DNA of 64,000 nucleotides, taken from the NCBI RefSeq assembly GCF_002237755.1, contig NZ_MWSJ01000005.1, forward strand, positions 62,001 through 126,000, in the 5' to 3' direction. This DNA is from Lysinibacillus sp. KCTC 33748. Lineage in GTDB: Bacteria > Bacillota > Bacilli > Bacillales_A > Planococcaceae. Below, piece by piece: positions 8,209 to 16,493 of the stretch. How positions within the stretch are numbered: the stretch's first letter is position 1; each line of letters begins with the position of its first letter. The notes under the pieces were generated by a model. It was not told the DNA's origin, searched no databases, and saw only the letters and a list, made by a program, of their open reading frames with translations. The position numbers and the translations under genes were made by a program.

Positions 8209-11200
8209 ATGTGCAAAACTTGTGAACTACACAAAGGAGACGTTTGGATATGCACATGCGAAGGTGAATGTACTTGTCGTATCGAGCTTCACGCACATAC
8301 AGACGTTAGTAATATACGATTATTAGATAGTATCAACTCTGTTAAGGAGCTGATACAGACAGCGTGGGATATTGGTCTTAAAGGTTTAGCTATCACTGAC
8401 CACGAAGCCCTTTCAGCACACGTAAAAGCCATTCAGACGGTTCGTGAGCTAAAGGAAAAGGGTAAGATAGGGAAAGACTTTAAATTGATTCTAGGCAATG
8501 AGATATACCTTGTAAATAGCTTAGAAGAAGTTAGAGATAATTATCAATCAGGTGTAACTAAATTCCCTCACTATCTCCTTTTAGCTAAGAACAAAGAAGG
8601 TCATGAAGCTCTCCGTATTTTATCCTCAAAAGCATGGGAGAACTCATTTTACACAGGTACTATGGAGCGAGTACCAACAGTCAAAAAAGACCTTGAAGCG
8701 ATTGTAAAGCAGTTCCCTAATACACTGATTGCTACAACTGCTTGCTTAGGCTCTGAAAGCTCTTACTATATCCTAGAAGCTGATAAGGCTCGTTTAGAAG
8801 GGGATGTACAAAAGAAACAATATAATATAAAAAAATTAATGTATTTTATTGAGTGGAACATTGAGCTACATGGTAAAGATAACTTTTATCTTGAACTACA
8901 ACCAAGTGCTGATTATGAGCAATCAACAGTAAACAAAGTGCTTATCAAGTTAGCACGAAAATATGGTTTAAAACTAATTATCACCAATGACGCTCACTAT
9001 CTACGACCTGAGGACATGCCTATTCATGGAGCATACCTAAACTCAAAACAAGATGAACGTGAGACTGTTTCATTCTATGCTCATACTTACTTGCACAAGG
9101 CTAGTGAGATTTATGCGAAAATGAGCTATTTAGATAAAGATGTTGTCAAAGAAGCTTTGAAAAATACAATGGCTATAGGAAAAATGATTTGTGACTACAC
9201 AATTGAGGGTGACACTATCATTCCTGTAGCTAAGTTACCTGAGTTTGAGGTGGCTCACCTATTTAAAGGTGGCTATAAGAAATATGGCTACATTGAAAAA
9301 ATGGCACACTCTGATAATGAACAAGATAGATACTTGCTTCATTTAATCGAGAAGGGCTTCAAAGAGAAAATTCCTTATCGTGAAATGTCAAAAGAAGCAT
9401 TTCATGAAGTAATGGCTCGAATAAACATAGAGCTAGAAGAACTTTGGGAAATGTCGATTATCCTAAATCAATCAATGGCTAGTTATTATGTTACAGTCGC
9501 TAAAATCATTGAGCTAATTTGGGGTGATGATTGCGGTGAAGCTTCACGAGAAGAAGGTTCAATTGTGGGTGCAGGGCGAGGTTCTGCTGTAGCTTTTTTA
9601 ATCAACTATTTAACTGATGTTACTCAAGTAAACCCAATGCTTTATGGTATTGAAGTTCCCCATTGGCGACACTTACACAAGTCTAAGCCTGATATTTCCG
9701 CGTTGGATATTGATATTGATGTAACTTCAACTAAAAAAGGCTTCCTCTTTGACCGAATGAGAGATTTCTTTGGTAAGAAACAAGTTATCCAAGTATGTAC
9801 TTTCGGTACTGAGAAAGCAAAATCTGCGGTTCAAACAGCCTGTCGTGGTTTAAGTATTGATAGAGATGTAGGTTTATATATTGCTTCACTTATTCCTGTA
9901 GAACGTGGCGATATGTGGCCACTGAAAGATTGTCTTTATGGAAATGAAGAAAAAGGTAGGAAACCTATCAAACAACTTATTGATGAAATCGACATGTATC
10001 CAAGACTACGTGAAACAGCTTTAAAGATTGAGGGATTAATCAACAAGCGCTCAATCCATGCAGGCGGTGTACTTGTTCTTAATGAAGAATACACCAAGAT
10101 GAATGCAATGATGAAAGCACCGAATGGAACACCTATCACACAGTTTAACTTAAATGATAGTCAGGCATGTGGAGCTATCAAGTTCGATATTCTTACAATT
10201 GAGGGTAACGATAAGATTCAAGAGTGTATGGAACTTCTATTAAAATATGGTGAGATTGAGTGGCAAGGGACACTTCGAAAAACATTCCATAAATACTTCC
10301 ATCCTGAAATCATTGACAAGAGTAACCCTGGGTTATTTAAGATGATTGGTGAAGATAAGATTGTTGACTTATTCCAGTTTTCAACACAATTAGGCCAGGC
10401 TGTTATCAAGAAAGCTCAACCTAGAAGCCTTATTGAGCTTGTATCATTGAACTCTATCATGCGACTTATGTCAGAGGGTGAAGAACAACCAATTGATACA
10501 TTCATTCGATACAAGAATGATATTAACCTTTGGTATGAAGAAATGCGCCAACATGGTTTAACTAAAAAAGAAGTCGCTATTTTTGAGAAGTACCTAAAAG
10601 CTTTAAACGGTGTAGCTGATACACAAGAAGCTGTAATGCTTATGGCTATGGATAAAAACATAGCAGGATTCACCGTTAAAGAAGCTAACTACCTTCGTAA
10701 AGGTATAGCCAAGAAAAAGGCAGATGTACAGGAAGAAGTAAAACAAAAGCTATTCTTATGGGGGAGAGAACGAGGAACCCGTGATGAAGTAATAGATTAT
10801 TTATGGTTACAGATTTCACGAATGTTAGGTTACGCTTTCTCGATTCCTCACACTTTAGCGTATACTCTTATAGCTATGGTTGAAGCGAATCTATCATACA
10901 ATTACAATCCTCTGTATTGGCAAACAGCATGCCTAACGGTTAACTCGGGCTCTTTGGAGGTAGAAGAAGACGCGAAACAGAAGTCAACCAACTATGGCAA
11001 AGTAGCAGAAGCCATAGGAAAGATGAAAGGTCGTGGTATTAATATATCACAACCATTCATCAATCGAGCTGAGTTCGGCTTTGTACCTGATATTGCAAAT
11101 GACCGTATTATCTTCTCGATTAAAGGTATTGTAGGAATTGGAGATGAAGTAGCTCATACAATTCTTGCTAATCGCCCTTTCGCTTCGTTTGAAGACTTCT

Positions 11201-12246
11201 ATGAGCGTATGTATGTTGAGAAGCGAATACAGAAAAAGCACGTTATCCAACTCATTAAAGCAGGTGCATTTAACGAGTTTGGTCAACCAAGATATATTAT
11301 GAGAGATTTCTTATTAAAAGAAATCGGCATAAAAGAGAGCCTGAATATGCAGAACATGAAGTCTATCATTGATTTAGGATTGTTAGATAATCCTGATTTG
11401 CATATCTATAAAGAGCTATTCAACTTTAAAGAGTATATCTCAAAGAGTGTTGTTCGAGTGGAAAAAGCATCAAACAAATGCAGTAAGACAGGGTTTTCTA
11501 AAGATAAGATTCTAGGGCTAGATGAAATTGCAAAGCAATTTTATGAGAAAACGTTTGACGGTAGTTCTGTTCGTGGATATAATTATGTTACTCTTGAAAT
11601 ATCGGAGAAACAATTCACTAAAGAGTATAATGAAAAGATAAAGCCTTTCAAAGAGCTAATAACTACGAAAGAGTTCATCAAACTTTATAATGAAGCCATG
11701 TTTAAGAGAGAGTGGTACAAAACAGCTAAAGGCTCAGTATCTAAATGGGAAATGGATTCTATCTCATATTATGAGAATGATCATGAGTTAATCAATGTGA
11801 ACATGGAGAAATACAACATTGTTAACTTCTTTGAACTTAATGAAAAACCTGTAGTAGTAGGATATTCGCATTTCAAAGATAACAACATTCCTAAGCAGAA
11901 GGTCTTTACTATTGTTGGTACTGTACTTGACAGAAACAAAGCAAGACATACAATTACTGTATTAACACCTCATGGTGTAGTTACTGTGAAAACATATGCA
12001 GGAGCTTTTGCTCACTATGATAAACAGATTTCACGCAAAAAAGGCGAGAAAAAAGAAGTGATTGAGAAGTCGTGGTTCACTCGCGGTAATCTAGTGTTGC
12101 TCAATGGTTTCCGCAGAGAAGAACAATTTGTATTGAAAACTTACAAAGTCAAAGGTGAAGAAGTTCAACACACTGTAAACCTAATACTAGGTGTTGAGAA
12201 AAATGGTGACTTAATTCTTCAAGATGAAAGAGCAAGAGCTTACTAG
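8209..12246 (+). CDS. Phage DNA polymerase III alpha subunit (DnaE type), SPbeta YorL-like
   Basis: At about 1345 aa this is a full-length C-family replicative polymerase. The N-terminal PHP domain shows IELHAHTDVSN and TDHEALS metal-site motifs. The palm has the LDIDIDVTSTKKG catalytic aspartates near residue 500, and the fingers region has the SIHAGGVLV signature. A helix-hairpin-helix/OB C-terminal part follows (FTIVGTVLDRNKARHTITV). An unusual Cys-rich leader precedes the PHP domain: CKTC, then CTCEGECTC, probably metal binding. ATG 8209 with GGAGA seven bases upstream is chosen over TTG 8191. It is the fork polymerase of the prophage and sits in SPbeta order after the RecJ-like gene. Confidence 0.9.
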   Translation: MCKTCELHKGDVWICTCEGECTCRIELHAHTDVSNIRLLDSINSVKELIQTAWDIGLKGLAITDHEALSAHVKAIQTVRELKEKGKIGKDFKLILGNEIYLVNSLEEVRDNYQSGVTKFPHYLLLAKNKEGHEALRILSSKAWENSFYTGTMERVPTVKKDLEAIVKQFPNTLIATTACLGSESSYYILEADKARLEGDVQKKQYNIKKLMYFIEWNIELHGKDNFYLELQPSADYEQSTVNKVLIKLARKYGLKLIITNDAHYLRPEDMPIHGAYLNSKQDERETVSFYAHTYLHKASEIYAKMSYLDKDVVKEALKNTMAIGKMICDYTIEGDTIIPVAKLPEFEVAHLFKGGYKKYGYIEKMAHSDNEQDRYLLHLIEKGFKEKIPYREMSKEAFHEVMARINIELEELWEMSIILNQSMASYYVTVAKIIELIWGDDCGEASREEGSIVGAGRGSAVAFLINYLTDVTQVNPMLYGIEVPHWRHLHKSKPDISALDIDIDVTSTKKGFLFDRMRDFFGKKQVIQVCTFGTEKAKSAVQTACRGLSIDRDVGLYIASLIPVERGDMWPLKDCLYGNEEKGRKPIKQLIDEIDMYPRLRETALKIEGLINKRSIHAGGVLVLNEEYTKMNAMMKAPNGTPITQFNLNDSQACGAIKFDILTIEGNDKIQECMELLLKYGEIEWQGTLRKTFHKYFHPEIIDKSNPGLFKMIGEDKIVDLFQFSTQLGQAVIKKAQPRSLIELVSLNSIMRLMSEGEEQPIDTFIRYKNDINLWYEEMRQHGLTKKEVAIFEKYLKALNGVADTQEAVMLMAMDKNIAGFTVKEANYLRKGIAKKKADVQEEVKQKLFLWGRERGTRDEVIDYLWLQISRMLGYAFSIPHTLAYTLIAMVEANLSYNYNPLYWQTACLTVNSGSLEVEEDAKQKSTNYGKVAEAIGKMKGRGINISQPFINRAEFGFVPDIANDRIIFSIKGIVGIGDEVAHTILANRPFASFEDFYERMYVEKRIQKKHVIQLIKAGAFNEFGQPRYIMRDFLLKEIGIKESLNMQNMKSIIDLGLLDNPDLHIYKELFNFKEYISKSVVRVEKASNKCSKTGFSKDKILGLDEIAKQFYEKTFDGSSVRGYNYVTLEISEKQFTKEYNEKIKPFKELITTKEFIKLYNEAMFKREWYKTAKGSVSKWEMDSISYYENDHELINVNMEKYNIVNFFELNEKPVVVGYSHFKDNNIPKQKVFTIVGTVLDRNKARHTITVLTPHGVVTVKTYAGAFAHYDKQISRKKGEKKEVIEKSWFTRGNLVLLNGFRREEQFVLKTYKVKGEEVQHTVNLILGVEKNGDLILQDERARAY

Positions 12247-12363
12247 GCTCATATTCTTACTACAGGAAGGAAGGAAGTTATATTCTATAAATGAAATTCA
12301 AGACATATGTCTATGTTTCAAATGTGACAAAGTAAGATTTCGTAGAATTTAGCGACAAGTTTA

Positions 12364-13143
12364 ATGAAAAACACTAAGGTATCAAAAGTAATGTTATCAA
12401 CTCTAGTGACAGGAGGGTTAGTTTCTATTTCATTAGTTTTTAATGTAACAGGCTATGAAGTAGAAGCACCGAATATAACAAAAGGAGAAACACAAATTGA
12501 GCTACCTTCAAGTGCTTTAGTTCCAACGTTTAAATCACCTGAACAGTCAGCAAAAGAAATCAAAGCTGAGGGCGAAAAACTCCAATATGAACGAGAAGAA
12601 AGAGTACGAATCGAGCATGAAAAAGCAAGATTAGCAGAAGAAGCTCGTTTAGCAAAGATTGAAGCAGAACGCAAAGCCAAAGAAGAAGCAGAGCGTAAAG
12701 CACGTGAGGAAGCTGAATGCAAGCGTCAAGCAATGCTACAGCGACGAAGAGAAATAGCGAGGCAAAAGCAAATAGCATACCAAAAGCAACAAACAAATGC
12801 GCAACCTCAAAAACAAGCGCTAGCAACAAATGGTGTAGAGTTCAATGGTAGCTACTACACACCATATTGTAACGGTTGCTCAGGTGTTACAGCAACAGGC
12901 TATGATGTTCGTAGTTCGATTTATGTTGATGGTATGCGAGTAATTGCTGTAGATCCCCGTGTTATCCCTTTGTACTCTATTGTTGAGGTTTCAACACCTA
13001 ACGAGAAATTTAGGGCAATTGCTTTGGACACTGGTGGAGCAATCAAAGGTCACAAGGTTGATATTCTTGTAGCTGACAAACAAACAGCTTATAACTTAGG
13101 TAGACATACTGTTTACGTTAAAGTGATAAGAAACGGCAAATAG
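12364..13143 (+). CDS. Secreted 3D-domain peptidoglycan hydrolase, SPbeta YorM-like
   Basis: A 259-aa protein with a signal-peptide-like N-terminus (basic, then a hydrophobic stretch at residues 9-30). A long charged coiled coil follows at about 60-125 (repeated ARLAEEARLAK-type units, then Gln-rich). The C-terminal 3D (Asp-Asp-Asp) domain contains YCNGCSGVTATGY, then VIAVDPRVIPLYS, then ALDTGGAIKGHKVDI. The 3D fold is the lytic transglycosylase core of the RpfB/Sps/YabE family, so it probably cuts wall glycan during lysis or entry. It directly follows the polymerase, as in SPbeta. The nucleotide coiled-coil region is low complexity. Confidence 0.8.
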   Translation: MKNTKVSKVMLSTLVTGGLVSISLVFNVTGYEVEAPNITKGETQIELPSSALVPTFKSPEQSAKEIKAEGEKLQYEREERVRIEHEKARLAEEARLAKIEAERKAKEEAERKAREEAECKRQAMLQRRREIARQKQIAYQKQQTNAQPQKQALATNGVEFNGSYYTPYCNGCSGVTATGYDVRSSIYVDGMRVIAVDPRVIPLYSIVEVSTPNEKFRAIALDTGGAIKGHKVDILVADKQTAYNLGRHTVYVKVIRNGK

Positions 13144-13157
13144 TTTCTTCAAAACTT

Positions 13158-13180
13158 TAAAAAGTAATATAATGATATAA
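13158..13180 (+). promoter_or_regulatory. Phage promoter-like motif, site 4 (exact consensus)
   Basis: AAAAAGTAATATAATGATAT, with the -10-like TATAAT at 13168-13173. It stands just before a terminator-like hairpin at 13185-13231, so the transcript would begin with that hairpin. Confidence 0.6.
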
Positions 13181-13184
13181 AATA

Positions 13185-13231
13185 GGGTATGGAGTTATGG
13201 TTGCGGTTTTCCTCTATACCCATTTTTGTTT
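13185..13231 (+). terminator. Hairpin plus T-rich tail just after a promoter motif (possible attenuator)
   Basis: Arms GGGTATGGAG and CTCTATACCC (one G-U pair) enclose a 17-nt loop and are followed by ATTTTTGTTT. Because it starts within about 10 bases of the expected transcription start, it may act as an attenuator for the gene at 13245. Alternatively it ends transcription coming from the polymerase genes. Confidence 0.6.
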
Positions 13232-13244
13232 AAGGAGAAACACT

Positions 13245-13499
13245 ATGGTGAATAAAGAGAAACTTATTTAATAAATAATTGATGAACTGACTAGCGTGGA
13301 TTATAAGGGCTATCCATTGGGTGTAAATGGATTCACTGACGAAGTACGAACCAGGCTTGAAACAACTAAAATAAATAATGTTGAAGTACAGTATTTCCGA
13401 GATTCACAATATGCTGACGGTGAACCATCTGTAATCGTTCCCTCAATTCAAAGGGGGTTCGCCATGATGAAACTGAGCTTAGCTACTACTGAACTATAA
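13245..13499 (+). pseudogene. Small phage protein with two adjacent in-frame TAA codons
   Basis: ATG 13245 lies after TAAGGAGAAACACT, a strong ribosome site. The frame reads MVNKEKLI, then TAA TAA at 13269-13274, then IIDELTSVDYKGYPLGVNGF and onward to TAA at 13497-13499, in total 85 codons in one frame. The protein makes sense only if both TAA codons are ignored; two Gln residues (CAA) would fit. A restart at GTG 13296 would give 67 residues without an obvious ribosome site. Function unknown. Confidence 0.45.
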
Positions 13500-13610
13500 A
13501 AATATTAGGGGGAAGCATTTACTTTATAAAGGTAACATGATAATATGTTTATAACTTATAGTGGTTAATGTAAACTCATTTGTACAGATGAGAATTCTCG
13601 TTCAATCAAC

Positions 13611-13636
13611 AAAAAAGTAATATAATGATATATATA
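13611..13636 (+). promoter_or_regulatory. Phage promoter-like motif, site 5 (exact consensus)
   Basis: AAAAAAGTAATATAATGATAT directly upstream of the gene starting at 13652, with the -10-like TATAAT at 13621-13626. Confidence 0.6.
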
Positions 13637-13651
13637 AGTGAAGCGAGAGAT

Positions 13652-14056
13652 ATGGTAGATGAAACAATTGAAGAAAACGAAATGCAACAATGGGAATCAC
13701 TTAATCCAATAAGTTCAATGCAAGAAATTTTAGGTTTAATGCAAACTTTAGAACAAAACTTTTTCATAGCCAAAAAAATGGAGGAAGGCTTAAATAATCG
13801 ACAAGGCGATTTATTACATGCACTTGAACTTGACCTAGATAGAAAAGAAATTAATGCTGTTTACAGGGCGAAACGCGAAATACGATTTAAGCGCAGAGAT
13901 ATAAAAGACATACTGATTAATTTAGTAGAAGCTCAAAACTTTATCAAAGCAAATTACAAATTTATTAATGAGTGTAATGAAGCCATAAAAAAAATGCAAC
14001 GCACATCTCAGAAGGTTTCTAATCGCAAGTACTCTTATGCAATTGTGAAGCACTAG
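13652..14056 (+). CDS. Helical phage protein of unknown function, frameshifted near its 3' end
   Basis: A Glu/Lys/Gln-rich, mostly helical, probably coiled-coil protein of about 134 aa. The chosen ATG at 13652 follows GCGAGAGAT; an in-frame ATG at 13625 overlaps the promoter motif and is unlikely. The frame ends at TAG 14054, but from about 14038 another frame continues sensibly as CEALAKVIDLENHPDII and on to TGA 14179-14181. A single-base loss near 14040 therefore probably cut about 45 residues from the protein. No family recognised. Confidence 0.5.
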   Translation: MVDETIEENEMQQWESLNPISSMQEILGLMQTLEQNFFIAKKMEEGLNNRQGDLLHALELDLDRKEINAVYRAKREIRFKRRDIKDILINLVEAQNFIKANYKFINECNEAIKKMQRTSQKVSNRKYSYAIVKH

Positions 14057-14212
14057 CAAAGGTCATTGATTTGGAAAATCACCCTGATATTATTCCTTTT
14101 ATCCCACAAGAAGAAAGACAAAGTACAGAATTAATGTCACAAGTTGAAAAGTTCAGTCAAAGATGGGGTAAACAAAAGTGATAGACATTATTTTTGGGAG
14201 GAGGTGAAACCT

Positions 14213-14278
14213 ATGAAACGTAATAGATTCAGAGTTTCACGCTTAATAAAAAGGATGAAAAATAATGTGATGACATAA
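14213..14278 (+). CDS. 21-residue basic phage peptide
   Basis: ATG at 14213 follows a very strong GGGAGGAGGTGAAACCT ribosome site, so translation is likely even though the product is only 21 residues (MKRNRFRVSRLIKRMKNNVM and one more). It may be a true micropeptide or the remnant of a longer gene. Rich in Arg and Lys. Confidence 0.4.
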   Translation: MKRNRFRVSRLIKRMKNNVMT

Positions 14279-14288
14279 GCTGAAGGTG

Positions 14289-14426
14289 ATGCATCTACCT
14301 CAATATGTTATGAATAAATTACACAATGGAGAACAAGAGATTGTTATTCCAATTTGTAGGCAACTGCATGATAAATGTCTAGTTGATTATCTAAAAGAGT
14401 ATCATAACAAGTTTAACTATTGGTAA
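14289..14426 (+). CDS. Small phage protein (45 aa), unknown
   Basis: The frame reads MHLPQYVMNKLHNGEQEIVI and onward to KFNYW, with ordinary coding character. AAGGTG directly precedes the ATG, which is close for a ribosome site, and a GTG three bases earlier is another option. Unknown function; it sits in a run of small phage genes, several of them broken. Confidence 0.4.
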   Translation: MHLPQYVMNKLHNGEQEIVIPICRQLHDKCLVDYLKEYHNKFNYW

Positions 14427-14447
14427 CTGGGAATAAAGGGAAAGATA

Positions 14448-14742
14448 ATGACAGAAATAATTGAACAAAAGAAGTATAAGGGTAAACTCAAGGAAGAATA
14501 CGCATTGAAGATATGTACAAAGGTGTAGCACTTGCGCTTTATGTAGCAGGTTATCAATTGTTCTTCATGGGAGCTGTTGACATGAGTTATGTCGATAATT
14601 GAAATGTTCCAATCAGGTGCTACTAAAGTATTGGAAATATAAGGAGTTTGAGGCTTTGTTAAAATTTGTTCCAACTCATATAGCATGGGCTATCTTAATA
14701 ACCATAACAGCAATATCAGTAATATTGGGAGAGTACAAATAG
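14448..14742 (+). pseudogene. Small phage membrane protein broken by about three single-base frameshifts
   Basis: ATG 14448 follows AAAGGGAAAG. Frame 1 gives TEIIEQKKYKGKLKEEYA; frame 2 gives IEDMYKGVALALYVAGYQLF; frame 3 gives MSIIEMFQSGATKVLEI. A fourth shift yields KEFEALLKFVPTHIAWAIL and the C-terminal hydrophobic segment ending GEYK at TAG 14740. Joined, it is one protein of about 100 residues with one or two membrane helices. Each junction needs just one added base. Product unknown; a holin-like role is only a guess. Confidence 0.55.
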
Positions 14743-14763
14743 GGTTGGTTAGGAGCATAAGAA

Positions 14764-15093
14764 ATGACTAGAACAACAGCTAGACAAAAAGTACTTGAAG
14801 CACTACAAAACACACCAAGCGGTTTAACAAACAATGAATTGATTAAAATATCACCTAGTTTTAGAGCAAGGTTATCAGAGCTTTATGAGGAAGGTCATAT
14901 TATTGAAAAAACACCACTACAAAATGGGGTGAATCTGTACCGATACAAAGGCTTTGAGAAAAAAAAGCTAAAAGATGCTTATAGTTCTTTGGTTCATGTT
15001 CTTTACGAAAATGGTCACAAAGATGTTGTGGAAAAGCTATCTACAATTTTAGGAGAAGCTAATGTAGTCCTTCACAGAAAAACACTGAAATAA
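14764..15093 (+). CDS. Small winged-helix-like phage protein
   Basis: An intact 109-aa frame. The first 60 residues look like a winged helix: TARQKVLEALQNTPSGLTNN is helix 1, turn and helix 2, followed by FRARLSELYEEGHIIEKTPL as the recognition helix and wing. The C-terminal part is a separate amphipathic helix pair. Likely a DNA-binding regulator of the prophage, target unknown. The ribosome site is GGTTAGGAGCATAAGAA before ATG. Confidence 0.55.
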   Translation: MTRTTARQKVLEALQNTPSGLTNNELIKISPSFRARLSELYEEGHIIEKTPLQNGVNLYRYKGFEKKKLKDAYSSLVHVLYENGHKDVVEKLSTILGEANVVLHRKTLK

Positions 15094-15166
15094 GTTATTA
15101 AATCAATAAGAATCACAGTTAAAGCTGTTGACATAGATAAGTAACTAATGGAGAGGGTTGTTTAAA

Positions 15167-15312
15167 ATGGAATCAGTTGAAATGGTGACATTATAAAAGC
15201 AGAACATGTACATCTGCTAGAAAAAAATGTGCTTCTTAATTATTAACAAGCTTGTGGTATAGATAATTGGAGTGGCTATGGTGAAGCAATGAATGATGGA
15301 GGAGAAGAATAA
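15167..15312 (+). pseudogene. Broken small phage gene (one frameshift, one TAA)
   Basis: ATG 15167 opens MESVE; after a one-base loss the reading continues NGDIIKAEHVHLLEKNVLLN and Y, meets TAA at 15244-15246, then QACGIDNWSGYGEAMNDGGE and E, to TAA 15310. The TAA is again where Gln (CAA) would suit. About 48 residues originally. Function unknown. Confidence 0.5.
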
Positions 15313-15611
15313 TGTTATTACTAAATAATTATGACTTTACTATCAATCGCTTTCCTAATGGAGAGTAGAATCTCCTTAATATCTAGGAAGCAATCGTATT
15401 TTCAAAGCATAAAAGGTACATCACTTCATATTAAAATATCGAAGTGAAAGATTAGTTAAGGTTAATCAAATATATATATAAGGTGCATAATGGTATGTTA
15501 AATTACGATCAAGAGCAAGTTATGATAAACTCAATCCTTGATAGAAGGAGCAAACACTTAGCACAATTAGAGCGTGATTCTGCTTCTTCCGAGGTGAAAT
15601 ATTATGGCTAA
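15312..15611 (+). pseudogene. Small phage ORF of 100 codons with four in-frame TAG/TAA codons
   Basis: ATG 15312 overlaps the preceding stop. The frame runs 100 codons to TAA 15609, interrupted by TAG 15366, TAG 15384, TAA 15432 and TAG 15453, with no TGA. The N-terminal piece (NYDFTINRFPNGE, then NLLNI) resembles the FPNGE start of phage-encoded PRPP-synthetase-like proteins, though too little is left to be sure. The last 38 codons (from ATG 15495, MLNYDQEQVMINSILDRRSK) are open and could be an independent small gene. All four stops fall at Gln-plausible positions. Confidence 0.45.
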
Positions 15612-15750
15612 ACTAACGGACGAAACATTGGATTGGTTAGGTGATATGTTTGTTGAGAATGAGATTCTTGATAGGCATGGTGTTACTTTCGAGACGTTTG
15701 TGAATTGGTGGAAGATAGGTTTGCTAGAAAAATATGATTTAGTATTTTAA
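15604..15750 (+). CDS. Small acidic phage protein (48 aa)
   Basis: ATG 15604 overlaps the previous frame and has GAGGTGAAAT upstream. The peptide starts MAKLTDETLDWLGDMFVENE and is rich in aromatic and acidic residues, with no recognised family. It is intact, followed directly by promoter motif site 6. Confidence 0.5.
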   Translation: MAKLTDETLDWLGDMFVENEILDRHGVTFETFVNWWKIGLLEKYDLVF

Positions 15751-15760
15751 AAAACTTATT

Positions 15761-15780
15761 AAAAGCAATATAATAATATC
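15761..15780 (+). promoter_or_regulatory. Phage promoter-like motif, site 6
   Basis: AAAAGCAATATAATAATAT, two mismatches to the consensus, about 36 bases before the nucleotide-modification-associated gene. Confidence 0.5.
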
Positions 15781-15816
15781 AAATGTTATTAATTTAATTT
15801 AGAGGCGGTGAGAAAC

Positions 15817-16227
15817 ATGACAAACTATAACACTCAAAGGTTCGCAATAGAAGTTGAAATTATCACTACTAAATTAGTGGAAACACTTAAAAGTAAGAAT
15901 GCTGATTATGGCAACAATGTTGACAAAAACATTGACGAATGGGGATTATCTTCATTAGCTATTCGCTTAGATGATAAACTCAGTCGATTCAAAAATCTAA
16001 TCAAAGAAAGTAAAACTCGCCAAGTGTCAGATGAAGCTATCGAAGATACTTTATTAGACCTAGCAGGGTACGCGATCTTAGGTTATCGCAAAATGCAAGA
16101 AATGAACCATAAAGTTGTAGATAAGATTGACAAAGAGGTTGCAACAGTAATCGAAAAAGCATTAAAAGAAGCTACAACTCAAGATAAACGAACATTAGGA
16201 TCAACAACTTTTACGTTCAACTGTTAA
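15817..16227 (+). CDS. Nucleotide-modification-associated domain 1 protein (DUF1599-like)
   Basis: About 136 aa, all helical. Signature pieces are TLKSKNADYGNN near residue 25, WGLSSLAIRLDDKLSRFKNL near 45, and DEAIEDTLLDLAGYAILGYR near 75, matching the Nmad1/DUF1599 domain found in many phages. Members resemble all-alpha NTP pyrophosphatases and are thought to act on nucleotides, which suits its place before the ribonucleotide reductase genes. ATG 15817 is chosen because GAGGCGGTG lies just upstream; an in-frame GTG at 15808 overlaps that site. Confidence 0.7.
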   Translation: MTNYNTQRFAIEVEIITTKLVETLKSKNADYGNNVDKNIDEWGLSSLAIRLDDKLSRFKNLIKESKTRQVSDEAIEDTLLDLAGYAILGYRKMQEMNHKVVDKIDKEVATVIEKALKEATTQDKRTLGSTTFTFNC

Positions 16228-16245
16228 AAGTTATATAATGATGTA
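16226..16245 (+). promoter_or_regulatory. Phage promoter-like motif, site 7 (before the nrd genes)
   Basis: AAAAGTTATATAATGATGTA overlaps the stop of the upstream gene and lies about 25 bases before NrdH. It probably drives the nrdH-I-E-F group. Confidence 0.55.
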
Positions 16246-16268
16246 TTTAAAAGGGGGATGTTTTTAAC

Positions 16269-16493
16269 GTGGTTATTCTTTATACACGCACAGTATGCCC
16301 AAAGTGTACTTTAATCAAAACACTTCTTGATTCAGCAGAGGTGGCATACGAACAAGTCAACTTAGACTTTGATGAAAAAGCAGAAGTGGAGCTAAAGGAA
16401 AAAGGATTCATGGGCCTACCTATCGCACTTGATGAAGGTCAATATTATGCTGACGTTCCTTCAATTCAGGCTTTCATTGCTCAAAAGGCATGA
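16269..16493 (+). CDS. nrdH: NrdH-like glutaredoxin
   Basis: A 74-aa thioredoxin-fold protein with the CPKC redox motif near residue 11 and a conserved late segment (GLPIALDEGQYYADVPSIQA). NrdH passes electrons from thioredoxin reductase to class Ib ribonucleotide reductase, so it works with the two subunits encoded just downstream. GTG start with AGGGGGATG upstream. The stop overlaps the NrdI start by four bases (ATGA), indicating translational coupling. Confidence 0.85.
   Translation: MVILYTRTVCPKCTLIKTLLDSAEVAYEQVNLDFDEKAEVELKEKGFMGLPIALDEGQYYADVPSIQAFIAQKA

Noticed and set aside
9936..10673. Several minus-strand open frames inside the polymerase gene
   Set aside because: They lie wholly inside a clear full-length coding gene, have no ribosome sites and no recognisable motifs.
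12453..12829. Minus-strand frames opposite the 3D-domain gene
   Set aside because: They are by-products of the low-complexity coiled-coil coding region.
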